A stretch of DNA of 64,000 nucleotides from Akebia trifoliata (Eukaryota > Streptophyta > Magnoliopsida > Ranunculales > Lardizabalaceae): contig CM030708.1 in the NCBI GenBank assembly GCA_017979445.1, positions 28,925,613-28,989,612 of the forward strand, in the 5' to 3' direction. Of the stretch, positions 35,930-48,096 are shown one piece after another. Under the pieces are notes generated by a model. That model saw only the letters and a list, made by a program, of their open reading frames with translations. It was not told where the DNA came from and made no database searches. The position numbers and the translations under genes were made by a program. The stretch's first letter is position 1, and each line of letters begins with the position of its first letter.

Positions 35930-36539
35930 TAGGGTTGCAGCCTAGGCGGGTTGGATGGTAAACCCAGGCTCAACCCAAGTCAACTCAATCTGACTAACGG
36001 GTCTGAGTTCACTAACCTAAGCTTAATCCAAACTTGATCTTCTACAATTGGGATGAGTTTAGGTTAACCAGAGTTAGGTAATTTTGGACGGATTGATCGG
36101 GTTAAGCTCACGGAACAATCCTAATTTCATGTTGATTAGAAATAAATTTATATATTAAGAAAGAAATACAAAATCAAAAATAAAACAACTAGTAAATAAA
36201 ATTGCATATAACCTCCAAACCCATCATTGAGAAAATATTTAGACAAATCATATAAAACGAAAACCAACATTAATAAAATCCAATTGTCTAAAAGTCATGA
36301 TAATAAGATGGAATAAAAAAGTTAAATAAAAATTTAAGATTAATATAGAAATATTTATATATTAGTGTACAGCATCAGGTTCGGGTTCGGGTTGTTCGAA
36401 CCCTCAATCTGAATTGAGGTCAGGTTGAGATATTCTAACCTAGGCTAAACTCATTTTCTAAATAACTCGGCGCAAGCTCGCCCATCAATGGGTTTGAGCC
36501 CGGGTTGAGTTCGGGCCAACCCACCCGAGATGTGGCCTA
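35930..36539. mobile_element. hAT-type non-autonomous element, diverged copy
   Basis: It starts TAGGGTTGCAGCCTAGGCGG and ends CCACCCGAGATGTGGCCTA, imperfect inverted ends that fit the TAGGG.TG.. pattern of the copies at 16349 and 28001. The flanks TTATAAGC and TTATAAAA agree at six of eight positions. The inside is rich in GGTT/AACC phrases and has no coding capacity. Confidence 0.5.
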
Positions 36540-38974
36540 TTATAAAATTGAATTAATAGATTTTGTTTGTTTTTTTTTGTTTTTTTTTTTGTTTGGGCTT
36601 ATAGTGGGTATCTCCACAATCCAGTAATCCCAGGGTCACACACACCACCCCCTGAATCCAATAGGGTTTTTCTTTGGGTTTACGATTGGAGTCTCACAGG
36701 AGGGACTGTAACCCCCTCTATCATCGTATGAGGGGACGAGCGGTTAGAGCTTCCTCTCCTTGCCTTATCGAAACATAGGGCCTCATTCTGAACCTTGTCT
36801 TATCCGAAGCCAATCGGGGACAGAGTGAGGGGCGTCAATCTCATTTTTCTTAGTTTTTAAGTGGAACATTTGTTAATTATGATGATATAATAAGTAGTCG
36901 ATTAGGAGGACTGCTATGTCACTACAGTCTTAGCTGCCTCATGTGTCATTATTCATATTTTTTGTCCTGGGACATAGAAAAAAGATCTTTCGAAAAGTGA
37001 TTGAATTAATAAAAGTTACCATTAAGAATTCTCTTGCTATGTCAATCACAATTTTTAAGTGAAAAATGGTCTGAATATGTTGGCTCGATCAAGGTTTTAT
37101 AAAATACGTTCATTGTCATAGATCGGGATCACTAGCCCAAGTCATCTCAGCATTATTCATGAATGCATAATCGCCATTACCCTTGTAATATATAAGGAAT
37201 GTTCTAACCGACACGTTGTTCCTACTTCATAATCTCATGTCGACGTATGGTCATAAAATAGTTTAATTTCTAATTGAATACATTGCTTCCACTCCCAACA
37301 TAGCACCGCTTCCTAGTATGTACCCAAATTAGATTTTGACGAAAATGGGGCAATTTGATGTAGAGACACTAAATTCGATCATTGGTCCATGGATGAACAG
37401 TTGTACAAGTTTGAATTAGATTGAGAGTGGTCCAGTTCCAGTATGGATACTTGTCACAACGATCATGGTCCCAAATTCCAGAGAAGACTAGTGTTTCAGA
37501 CTTACAACCTAGTGTTCATGAAGGTCCATGTGACCTTCCCATGGGATAGCCAATAAAAAGATTTGGCCCAATTCAATCTCAAGCTTGATATAGATTTGTG
37601 GAGTTGTCACTGTTCATTAATGATGATCTAAGGTCCAACTTCATTAATTATGATCCAAGGTCCACCCTTCCATTCCATTTCTCTCTCAAGGAATGATTGG
37701 TTGACCATATTTAGGCTCATCATTTATTCCTTAATTTTTCTTATTAGGTAGAAAAAAAATTCAAAAAATTAAAAGAAAAATATATCTATTTTGCAAAAAA
37801 AATTCACAAAAATGTCCATGTATCTGATTTTATAATTATTTGTTTTTATCAAGATGACTATTGGATCATTTACCCTTCATGTGAACTTATTGTCAACTCA
37901 AGGGTATAAGGTAAATTTATCAGATAAACATTTTCTTGAAAAAACCAAATATGAAATTGGGTATGTTGACATTTTCGTAAATATTAAAGAAAATTACCGA
38001 TATAACTTCTACATTTTTTACATTTGAATCTATTTCTTCTTAATATAATAATAATGAAAGTTTGAAGTTTCAAAATTTTAAAAAGCATATTGCATACAAC
38101 AAGACATTATTTTCAAAAAATAAATTAAAGATGTAATGCTTAGTAGTATTTCAACATATTAGGTTGCTACTTTGAAGTTTGAATTCGAGGGTATAAGTCC
38201 AGAAAAAAAGTAAATAAATAAAAAAAATTGTTCTGAAAATAATATACGGCACTGAAACTGGAATCTTTTCATGGATCTTTGAAGATTGGAAAGATGTAAA
38301 ACCCATCAACATCGATGCTAGTAGAACAATCACGATGATATTCATGTCTTAAATCCCTAAGGTGGTAGATAGAAATCTAAAGACATTTCTTGCAACTTCT
38401 AATTAAGATTATTATGAAACTTTGTTGCATATGACTAACCCATCCCAATCAACTTTCCCTTTGTTTATCATTCATCACAATCATCTCATTATTGCATATA
38501 ATATTTGAACACGTTATGACAAAATTTGCACATTATTTGACAAACAAACAAAGTCCTCTACCTAAGCTTTGGAAGGAAGTCAGGAACATTAGACAGGCGG
38601 GATTGCGAGTGATAATCACCACACCATATCACATTTTAATGCTCAGGATCGTGTGTAAATAGATATTGTTGTGGAGTATAGCTCAAAGTGGGTCTAAAGT
38701 TTATATGTGCAGAAATTATTCAAGACATTTTAAGGAGAACGGGCAATCCAAAAAATTTTCTTTTTTTTAGGCAAATCTATTTATGCAGATTGGTAAAATG
38801 TGGGGTGAAAATTTCATCTTCTAAACCTCAAAAGAACTCCTATCTATCCTAGCTTGTAAGATTTTGAATCTTACTAAGGATCGTTGAGCTCACTTGTGGC
38901 ATCTGAAAACATGATCCGATGCCACAAGGATGTAGAGGATAAAATTCTATTAATCTAAAAAAAATGTTATTTAT
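36540..38974. other. Intergenic, nothing recognised
   Basis: A GC-richer patch at 36600-36840 (GGGTCACACACACCACCCCC and similar) stands out but has no recognised function. No gene is supported. Confidence 0.35.
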
Positions 38975-39110
38975 TAGAAATAATGTCTATTGTTTTATGT
39001 TTTTTCTATTATTTTTATGTAAGGGCATTTACATCCATTCACACTTTTATTAATATATATATTTCCTTAGCACTCATTATGAGGCTGGAGAATCACTTTC
39101 TACAATTCTT
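38975..39110 (+). repeat. 5' LTR of the copia element
   Basis: AATAATGTCTATTGTTTTAT .. GTAAGGGCATTTACATCCAT .. CTCATTATGAGGCTGGAGAA .. CTTTCTACAATTCT matches the 3' LTR at 48097-48630 closely. The LTR is short, about 136 bp. The exact last base is uncertain by a few positions. Confidence 0.8.
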
Positions 39111-39112
39111 CT

Positions 39113-39125
39113 TGGTATCAGAGCC
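39113..39125 (+). other. Primer-binding site (initiator Met tRNA type)
   Basis: TGGTATCAGAGCC, just after the 5' LTR, is the usual plant retrotransposon site complementary to the 3' end of initiator methionine tRNA. Confidence 0.85.
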
Positions 39126-39419
39126 ACTAGAGGACCCATCATCCCCCCATTTTTGGTTCCCTCTTCGATTTTCCTTAAACCTAGAAGTCTCCTCTCTCAT
39201 TTTTTCTTCTCCTCTCAACATCTCTATATCTTTAGACCTAGTAACCTAGGTACAGCTTCGTTAGAAAGTCTCCCTTCGAGAGCTTCTTTTTGCTTTTGAT
39301 TCTTGGTATCTTTATCGCATGTTGCGATAGTTCTTTTCTACTTGGTGTTTACCCTATGATAGGGTTTTTATCTGCGAGATAAGTTTTTTTTATTTTTTTA
39401 TTTTTTTATTTTTTTATTT

Positions 39420-39905
39420 TGTTACAACAGCAACTAGGATTGCTTTATATGCCATGCGATAGCTACAAGGTGTTGTGTGAGGTCCTACAACAGCAGCTAG
39501 GGCTAAGTTTATGACCTACGACAACAGTTAGGCTGCTTTATGGACAGTGTTACACCCTGCGACAATAGCTAAGGCTATGTTTATGACCAACAACAACAGC
39601 TAGGTTGTATTCTCGATTGTGTTACACCCTGCGACAGTAGTATATTTTTTTCTAGATTGTATTAGACCCTGCAACAATAGCTCGACTATTTTTCTAGGTT
39701 GTGTTAAACCCTATGATAGCAACTAAGATACTGTTGGATTGTGTTACATCCTGCAACAACAGCTAAATATAGTTTTTTGGGGTGTGTTAAACCCTGCAAC
39801 AACAACAAATATATTCTTTGGGATGTGTTACATCCTGCGGCAGTAGCTACAGTAAGTTTTTGGATTGTGTTAAACCATACGACAACAACCAGGGTTCTAT
39901 TGGGT
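39420..39905 (+). repeat. Degenerate tandem repeats in the copia leader
   Basis: About eight to ten imperfect repeats of some 50-65 bp, each with a version of TTGTGTTACACCCTGCGACA followed by ACAGCTA and GTTTTTGG, fill the space between the primer-binding site and gag. Confidence 0.75.
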
Positions 39906-40012
39906 GCATTTTTCTCTTTCTTTCAACTGCAGTAAGTTCGTTTGTTTCTGATATTCTGGTATAGATCTTCTTTCAAGCCAAATATACTTTTTTCTTGTTT
40001 GTTCTCGTAAGC

Positions 40013-40880
40013 ATGACATCACATCAAGAAATCAAGGACTTCAACACTACTTTTGGGGCAAACTCCTCTGCCCAACGTATTATTATTGCCCTATTAAAGG
40101 TCGAAATTTTTCGTCCTGGTCTTGATCTATTAAATTTTATTTGGGTAGTAGAGGAAAATCTGCATGGCTTTTGAACACCATTACTAAGCCACCCCTCACT
40201 GATCCCAAAATTGAACAATAGGATATCGATAACTACACCATTCTTGGATGACTTTTCAATTTCATAGAACAACACATCTACACCATGTTTATGTATCATG
40301 AGACCGTCTCCTCTTTGTGGGCAACCCTCACTCAAACATATGCGCATGCAAGGAATGACTCAAGGATTTATGAGATTTATCGAAACATTGCCAAGGCTAC
40401 CCAAGAAACTCAGAACGTCGTAAATTACTTTGGATTTCTTTAGTCCCGTTGGAAGGAGCTCTCTCACTATGAGTCTATGGCTGATTTGTCTATAGAGACA
40501 ATCAAGTATGTAGTTCGGAGAATTACTCAACATCAGACATACCAGTTTCTCATGGGTTTACGTCCCGAATTTGAGGTACTTTAGACCCAGATCCTTAACA
40601 CCACCACATTACCTTCTTTATTTGAGACATTTACAATCATTAATAGTGATGAAGATCGTCATCATGTAGTTCTTCTCAAACTCAAGCTCTTGATATTATC
40701 TCTGCTCCAACTATAGATCAGATGGCTATAGCAACCAATTCGGATTTTTCTAACTTTCATACTTAAGGATCTGAGAATAGAAGTCGTGGAAGCCATGGCC
40801 GTGGTGAATGAAATGGTCTTACTTGCAGCTATTGTGGGAAGATTTTCCATGAGAAGGCCCGTTACTTCCAGTTTTATCCC
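40013..40880 (+). pseudogene. Copia gag remnant
   Basis: From an ATG at 40013 a broken frame encodes a gag-like protein. The nucleocapsid zinc knuckle is visible at about 40820-40868 as CSYCGKIFHEKARY, in which the fourth metal ligand of the CX2CX4HX4C pattern is replaced by tyrosine. Several in-frame stops are present, so it cannot make an intact protein. Confidence 0.7.
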
Positions 40881-41099
40881 CATCTGTTGCCCCTTCTTTG
40901 GGACAGTTTGTTCCCCGCGTTACTACTATGGAGTCATCATCAATTCCTCCTACAAACACTCCTGTTTTTCTTGACATTTTTGATCCACAACAACTTCAGA
41001 CTCAGATTGCTGTTATTGTACAAGATCAGGTCCATGTTCATATTTACTCATCTTCGACTGTGGCCTTAGTTATTACGCCCACAGGTACATCTTTTGCAT

Positions 41100-41753
41100 T
41101 CCATGTCATTCAGTCTAGATCAACTCCTATGACTTGGGTAATTGATTCTGGTGCCTCTAATCACATGATCACCGAGTCTAGCTATTTTACTTCTTCTATT
41201 TTTTTGTTACTTATAAGGAGGTTCACTTTGTTGATAGGTCCCTTACTCGTATCCACAGTACAAGTACCATTCTTTTATCCTCTGACTTCTCTCTTAACTC
41301 TGTACTTCATGTTCCTAACTTATCTCTTAACCTTTTTTCTGTGAGTAGTATTACCAAATCTCTAAATTGCTTTGTAACTTTTTTTCCTACTCATTGTAAT
41401 TTTTAGAACTTGACTTCGAGAAGGATTTTTGACAAAGGGTATGAGAGATGAATTGTACCTATTTGGATCTCAACCTACTCTTGCTCCGACTTCTGTGTTT
41501 TCATTCTCTGAGTGCCATCTTTTTACTTCTCAAATTTTAGATTTATGGCATGCTCGTTTAGGGCATGCTAATTTTTAATACTTATGTTCTTTATTTCTTA
41601 CTTTCAAAACCTCTTATAGTGAACACAAGTTTCAGTGCTCTGTGTGTGAGCTTTCTAAACACACAAATATTTTTTATATTCCTCGCATGGATCGGCTTAA
41701 TGCAATATTCGATTTAGTTCATTATGATGTGTGGGGGCCTTCCCTTATTACTA
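41100..41753 (+). pseudogene. Copia protease and start of integrase, broken
   Basis: TWVIDSGASNHM (41132-41167) is the aspartic protease active-site segment (DSGAS). LWHARLGHANF (41545-41577) is the GAG-pre-integrase motif, and CSVCELSKHT then HYDVWGPS mark the zinc-binding N-terminus and start of the integrase core. The frame is interrupted by stops and then by the hAT-type insertion at 41754. Confidence 0.8.
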
Positions 41754-42142
41754 GGGGTGCACATTAAATTGGGTAAATCTGATAACCGAACCAATCTGAA
41801 GCTTTTTGGATCGAATTGAACATGATTTGGTTCAGGTACAAATTGTAAAAAAAACCAATTGATTTGGTTCGATTTCGAATTAGGGGTATAATATAATCGA
41901 ACCAATTTATATATATAAATAAAATATAATCTTAAAAGAAAAAAGGTAAAAATATTCAAACAATAATAAGTATGTTGATGCTTTGATTATGCGTGTTGCT
42001 TTGTTTAATATTTATTTTGCTTAGTTTTAAGTTTTAACAATATTTATTTTACTATTGAAAATAATAAGTATGAGAACCGAGAACCAATCTGAACCAAGGT
42101 TGATTGGATTGGTTTGATTCTATAGGGTAATTAGATTGGTTC

Positions 42143-43858
42143 TGTAGACACCCCAATTTGCACGAACCGTTAGGAAGATCCAAATTTCATCGAGTTGATT
42201 CCGATTTAGAACTTAAGCCTCTCAATGGACCCGCATTGCCACTTGGCATCATTATTCATGCATACATGCATACATCATGTCATATAGCTTGAATGCTCAA
42301 CCTTGTCCCTAACCCGTAACCATTCTCCATTCACCACTCCATCACCTAAATCTAAAGCCAAGCCCATTCTAAGCTCAAACCCAAGTCCATATCCTAACCC
42401 AAACCCAAGCCCAACACCAAGCCCACTCCAACTCCATTCTCTCATCCCTTCACAAGATGACACATGTTGATACTTCATAAGCCCCCAATACCAATGCATC
42501 ATCTAATTGGATGGTCAACTTCCCTTTTGTGAAAACTCAAAATGCCCTTCTCAAAAAGTTTAGTCAAACCAAAAAAGTTATTTGGTCTTTGGTAATAATC
42601 CATAAAGGTGAGAGAACTTCCCATTATGCCCTCAAAAGTTGGGAATCTTCAAGTACATACATGGAGTTCTCCCATTGGTCCATTTCAAAAATATACTTCC
42701 ACCCTTGCTTTATTTGTTATTTACAAATGAACCAAGATCTACTTTTTACCTACCACATCACCTTTACACATGTCATGCTCTCATTCGCCCTCACAAAAGC
42801 ACTTTTGTTCTCCCATTGGTCCATTTCAAAAATACACTTCCACCCTTGCTTTATGAGTTATTTACAAATGAACCAAGGTCTACTTTTTACCTACCACTCC
42901 ACATTTACACATATCACTCCCTTATTCACCCTCCCAAAAGTGCTTTTGTTCTCTCACCTCTATTTACCAAAAAACCAAGGACCAAAGAATGCTTTTAGGG
43001 TTTCTTCACAAATGTCATCTTTACCCCCATACAAATAAAAAATCCAAAAAGAAATAACCTAAACCTTATGTCCATTCTCATTATTTTTAGGGTTGGACCA
43101 CTTTATCCCCAAAAGTTCTCCAAAAACTCTATAATACCCTCATTTTCTAAGAACAATTCATGCTCTCAAACCCCCATTTCTCAACCTAAAACTCTACCAA
43201 ATTCTCTACTCATCTCTCATCTCTCAACCCTTTTTAACCCATTCTCATATCATGCATCACAATGTACACTATGCACACACCTCACACATGTTTGGCTATG
43301 ATGAAGAAATGTGTAACTCTCTTGATGTGGTTAAAACACTAAGTTTCTAGCTAAACATGCATGCATTAAGGTTATGGATCTAAGGGTATTCCATCCATGG
43401 AATTTCTCTAAAATCCTAAACCAACATCTCAACTCATGCAAAAGTGTGTTGGCTCCATAGAATGTCTTCTTCCATAAGATATTTCTTATGTCAACACCAA
43501 CATCAAATCCTCTTCTAAAGAGGTACATACACACCATGTGCACCCACCCACTTCAAGCATCTCATGCACTTTACTTGTTATATTATTCTTTTCAAAAATG
43601 GTCAAATATAAAGGTAACCACCATAGGTAGAGAGAATGGGGTGCTTAACACCTTCCCTATTCTCTAACTGAATCCCCTTACTTAGATCTTAGGTAGATCA
43701 TACATTTTCCATGATTGAGAGTCACTACAATGCCATAAAAAATGATTTTCAAAATAATCGACTCGGGTGCCCATTCACACCCATTTACAAAAAAGAATGG
43801 TGGCGACTCCAAACCACGTAGCATTGAGGTTCAAAAGTGAACATTTCTCATGTCTACA
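42143..43858 (+). repeat. Solo LTR A (1716 bp) with perfect 5-bp target duplication
   Basis: It begins TGTAGACACCCCAATTTGCA and ends CATGTCTACA, TG..CA ends typical of LTRs, and is flanked by GGTTC at 42138-42142 and 43859-43863. The 3' part has GGTGGCGACTCC..AAACCAC, shared with LTR B. No internal retrotransposon domain is present, so it is a solo LTR, probably Ty3/gypsy type by general appearance. A run of CCCAAGCCC/CCAACCC variants at 42357-42430 explains an open frame there that reads GLGVGLGFGLG. Confidence 0.85.
42666..42947. repeat. 141-bp tandem duplication inside solo LTR A
   Basis: Two units start GTTCTCCCATTGGTCCATTT at 42666 and 42807 and match along their length with modest divergence, including CTTCCACCCTTGCTTTAT and CTACTTTTTACCTACCAC. 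Confidence 0.85.
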
Positions 43859-43939
43859 GGTTCGATTCTAAATTTTTAGAACCGATCATGTTTGGTTTTG
43901 TTCCGATTTTGCCACAAATCTGAACCAATCTGAACCATG

Positions 43940-44418
43940 TTACTAATTTTAATGGTCATAGATATTATGTTACTTTTATTGATGATTATTCTCGGTGTTC
44001 TTAGGTTTATTTGATGCGTTCTCTTTTTGAGGTACTTCCTATTTTTATTAATTTTTTTAAAATAATTCAGACTCATTACAATGTCACTGTTAAATCCCTT
44101 AAGTCTAATAATATAAGGGAATATATTTCTAATGGTATTCGATTCCATCTTCATGAGCACAGTATGCTTCACCATTGACTTGTCCCTACATTCCATAACA
44201 GAACAAGGTTGCGGAACACAAGAACTGCCTCCTCATGAACATTGTTCATTGTTTTCTTCAGGATGCATGCTCCCAAGTAATACTAAAATATGGCAGTTCT
44301 CACTGTAACTTTTCTCCTTAACCATGTTCCGAATCGCACCTTAGGGGGACAAGTGCCGCTTCATGTTTTTTGTCATGATAGCATTCTCTTTCCCCTTACA
44401 CCTAAAGTCTTTGGGTGC
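43940..44418 (+). pseudogene. Copia integrase core remnant, part 2
   Basis: Coding resumes with NGHRYYVTFIDDYSRC, SWVYLMRSLFEV and IQTHYNVTVKSLKSNN, then HGLVPTFHNRTR-like phrases in shifted frames, and ends at PKVFG (44404-44418) where solo LTR B is inserted. It covers the central and C-terminal integrase core with several lesions. Confidence 0.75.
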
Positions 44419-46051
44419 TGAAAGCGCCCTCGATCCGTCGGGTGCGCGAATCCACTTTTGACCCTTGTGGTTTGGGAGTCGCCACCTAGTTATTACGGTC
44501 TAGGAATCAAACTGACTCTAAAATGGATAAAAAACTAATCTACTATAGAAAAAACTGAATCCGGGGATCACATTATGGGGTTGGAAGGTGTTAGGCACCA
44601 ACCCCGCTCGGCCAATGCCGGTCTCTACTTATCCCAAATATAACTACATCGCTAATGACAAAACCTAGATAAAAAAATAACAAAAACCTTACTTTCGATC
44701 TGCAAAGGTTCTATTCCCTCAGATCTGGTGAAAATGCTCCTTGTACCGTACTCCTTACTTCGTTCTGTCTCCGAATCTGATTTCTGATCTCCGAGGTAAG
44801 GTATCTCCTTCTTGAATCTGGGTGCTTTGAATTTATTGTGGATTTTAGGATATTTTTGAAAAGCTTTTAGGTGTTTTTTAGGCTAAAATCAAAGCATGGG
44901 TGTTAGGTAAGGATTTTGAATTTCAAAATTAGGGTTTTGGGGAGGTTGTGGAGGCTTATTCACCTACTTTTTCTAGGGTTTTTTCTTTGATACGAAAATA
45001 GGGTGTGGAGACTCCTATTTATAAAGTTTTTTAGAAGCATTAGGGTTTGATTAGGGTTTCTTTTAGAGTTTTAATTAGGGTTTTGACTTTAGTCTTATGA
45101 GATGGACTTAGTCTTTAGGGTTTTAATTTAGGGTTTTGACTTTAATCTTATGAGATTGACTTTAATAGGGTGTGGAGACTCCTATTTATAAAGTTTTTTA
45201 GAAGCATTAGGGTTTGATTAGGGTTTCTTTTAGAGTTTTAATTAGGGTTTTGACTTTAGTCTTATGAGATGGACTTAGTCTTTAGGGTTTTAATTTAGGG
45301 TTTTGACTTTAATCTTATGAGATTGACTTTAATACTTTGACTTTGGTCTTTCTTGGTTGACTTTTAATATCTTGACTTTAGTCTTACTTGATTGACTTTA
45401 GTCTTACTTGATTGACTTTAATGTCTCACTTTACATTATTTAATGATTTGTTTATTAATTTCAAAAAATTTAATTATTAAAGTTGTAAAATTACCGTTTT
45501 GCCCTCGGAGATTATTTTTTACGTTTTAAGTCATTTTTCAATGTTTTAGAATGTTTTGGAATCAATTTTTCATAAGGAATTCAATGGGAATGTTGGTTTT
45601 TGTCATTTATAAAAATTTTTGTGTCAAATGATCGTGAATTTTATGAGGGGTATTTTCGTAATTTTGTCGAATTTTGTGAAAATTGGCGAAGTGGTTTATT
45701 TGGTTTCGATTTGTTGTTTTATGTGTTTTGAATGGGTTTTCCTAAGCGTAACGTAGGTTCTAGGGTTGCTTTGATGTTAGGGGTATTTTGGTAATTTGAT
45801 CATTTTTAGTGGTTTTTATCGTGAAGCTTCTTTTTGGTTTGCAAGATGATGATTTCTATGTTTCTGGGGTCGTATTTTCCTAGCGTAGCGTGGTTTCTAA
45901 AGTTTTGTCAGTTCGAGATACCTCATCCGGATTTCTGAAACATATCTGGTAACAAAATAAAGCATTGGAATAGACATCCATCATTGGGGAACCGTCGCGA
46001 TTGGGTTGATGAGTTGATTAATCAGGCGGATGCAAAAATGGGGTGTCTACA
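44419..46051 (-). repeat. Solo LTR B (1633 bp) with perfect 5-bp target duplication
   Basis: On the minus strand it begins TGTAGACACCCCATTTTTGC and ends ..GCGCTTTCAGCA. It is flanked by GGTGC at 44414-44418 and 46052-46056. The copia frame reads VFG before it and CTCFV after it, confirming an insertion. It shares the GGTGGCGACTCC and GGTGTTAGGCACC blocks with LTR A and the remnant at 18950 but has diverged strongly. No internal domain is present. Confidence 0.88.
45001..45334. repeat. Near-perfect 167-bp tandem duplication inside solo LTR B
   Basis: GGGTGTGGAGACTCCTATTT starts at 45001 and 45168, and the two 167-bp units look identical by eye over their full length. A TATTTATAAA box lies in each unit, so the duplication could double a promoter element of the LTR. 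Confidence 0.9.
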
Positions 46052-48080
46052 GGTGCACTTGTTTTGTTTAGGACAATACCCCTCATTGCACAAAACTAGA
46101 TGACAAAGTCACTCGGTGTGCTTTCTTAAATTACTCGTCTATGTCAAAAGGGTATCGCTATTATGATCTAATTTCTTATCGTGTAATTTATTCTTTAGAA
46201 ATCACTTTTTTTGAAAATATTCCTTACTTCCGTGCAATATCTTCTTTGCAGGACTTTTTTCCTCTGTCGGATTTCTCTCTTGTAGTATTACCCTCTTTGA
46301 TTTTCTCTTCATCCACATCTTCAATTTTGCCAACAATAAAGGTTTACTTTCGTCACCTCTCTCCAACCATACCTACCTCCTCCTTGGACTCAGGTATACC
46401 TTCACCTATACCTACACCTACATCTACTCCTATTCCCTATATTTCTAACCCTTGCTTACCGATTGCACTTCGTAAAAGTAAGCAGGGGTGTGTTACTAAT
46501 CATCATATTGCCCAATTTGTTTATTATGAGGGACTATCTCCCTCTTATTGAGCCTAACTTGCTGCCACTGATTCTATTCGAGTTCTCCAATCTATATCAA
46601 AGGTATTACGAGATTCTCAGTGGACTAAAACCATGACTGTTAAGATGGATGTTTTGTAAAAAAATCACACCTAGGAGTTTGTTCTCATTCTCTCCAAGAA
46701 GCAGACTGTTGATTGTAAATGGATTTTCATTGTTAAATATCTCGTGAATGGCACTGTTGATCGGTATAAGACCCGCCTTTTTACGTAGACTCCAGGAAAA
46801 GATTTTGGTGTTACATTTACTCTTGTAACCAAACTCTCCATTATTCACCTCCTTATCTCTTTAGTTGCATGTCATTCATAGCCCTTTCACTAACTTGATG
46901 TGAAAAATATTTTTTTCTGAATGATGATCTAACTGAGGTTATTTACATGGACCCTCTCCTGGATTTCAATTTTAGATGGAGTATTCGGGGAAGATCTGTC
47001 ACCTTCTCAAATCCTTATATGGCCTGAAGCAATCCCTACGAACTTGATTTCAACATTTCTCTAAGGTTATTTTATCTATGGAATTTTATAGATACCACTC
47101 AGATCATAATAATTTTGTTCGTCGAGGAATGGATGGTCGTTGCACCATTGTTTTGGTTTATGTGGAAGGTATTATCGTGACTAGAGATGATACACATGAA
47201 TTGGCAAAGTTAAAATGATATTGGATCGTGTGTTTGAAGTTAAGGACTTGGGTCCTCTCAAGTACTTATTGGGGATAAAAGTGGTACGCTCTCAACGTGG
47301 TATTTCGTTATACCTCAACGTAAATATATATTGGATCTTCTTCAGGACACTAGGATGCTTGGTTGTCATCCTGCTTCATCTACTATGGATAAGAATCATC
47401 ATTTTCATGCTAAATCGGGTGATCTTTTATTTCATCATTCTTCTTAGTAGAGATTTGTAGGTCGTTTGATTTATCTAACTAACACCATACTAGATTTGAC
47501 CTTTACGATTAGTATAGTTAATCAGTTCACGCATGCTTCGCGTACTTTTCATCTTGATGTCGTTTATCGTATTCTTTGCTAGTTGAAATCTCGTATTGGT
47601 CTTGGACTTTTCTATTCATCTACTGTTCAGCTACATTTTTCATGTTTTATAAATACTGATTATGTTGATTCTTTTATAGATAGGAGATCTACTTTTAATT
47701 TCTAAAAGTAAGAAATGAAATGTAATTTCACATTCTTTTACTGAAGTTGAGTATCAGACTATAGTGGCCCTTGCCACTTGTGAGCTTATTTGACTTGGAT
47801 CTTTACTGACGGAACTAGGATTTTTTATTTTTGATTCTTCCACTTTATTTTGTAATAACAAGTATGTCATCATGCTTGCATATGATTCAATTATACACGA
47901 AAGGACTAAGCATATAGAGGTTGATGTTCACTTTTCAAGAAGAAAATTCAATCTGATGATCTTCAGACAGTCTTTGTATCTTCTTCAGATCAACTTCCTG
48001 ATATACTTATGAAGTTTGTAGCTCCTTCTATCACTAACTCTCATCTTTTCAAACTAGGTTTAGTTAATATATTTGCCCCA
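46052..48080 (+). pseudogene. Copia reverse transcriptase and RNase H remnant
   Basis: After the solo LTR the frame resumes with CTCFV, LDDKVTRCAFLNYS and GYRYYDLISYRVIYS. Reverse transcriptase pieces follow: WTKTM (46622), DCKWIFIVKYLVNGTVDRYK (46712), the SLYGLKQS motif (47013) and LVYVEGIIVT (47153) in place of the usual YVDD box. DLGPLKYLLGIKV (47243) and the RNase H segment FTEVEYQTIVALATCELI (47738) end the series. In-frame stops and shifts occur throughout. Confidence 0.85.
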
Positions 48081-48096
48081 ACTTAAGGGGTAATAT

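Larger units (their letters stand above)
41754..43939. mobile_element. hAT-type element inserted in copia integrase, interrupted by a solo LTR
   Basis: GGGGTGCACATTAAATTGGG begins just after TTACTA (41748-41753), and TTACTA recurs at 43940-43945 where integrase coding resumes. The copia reading continues across the junction as PSLIT then NFNGHRYYVTFIDDYSR, which shows it is an insertion. Removing the inner LTR leaves about 465 bp rich in GAACCAATCTGAACC phrases, similar in size to the hAT-type copies at 16349 and 28001. The right terminal repeat is not clear. Confidence 0.65.

Noticed and set aside
42275..42502. Glycine-leucine repeat protein (GLGVGLGFGLG)
   Set aside because: It arises from CCCAAGCCC-type repeats within solo LTR A.
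42511..43038. 175-codon plus-strand open frame
   Set aside because: It spans the 141-bp tandem duplication in solo LTR A; the internal protein repeat reflects DNA duplication only.
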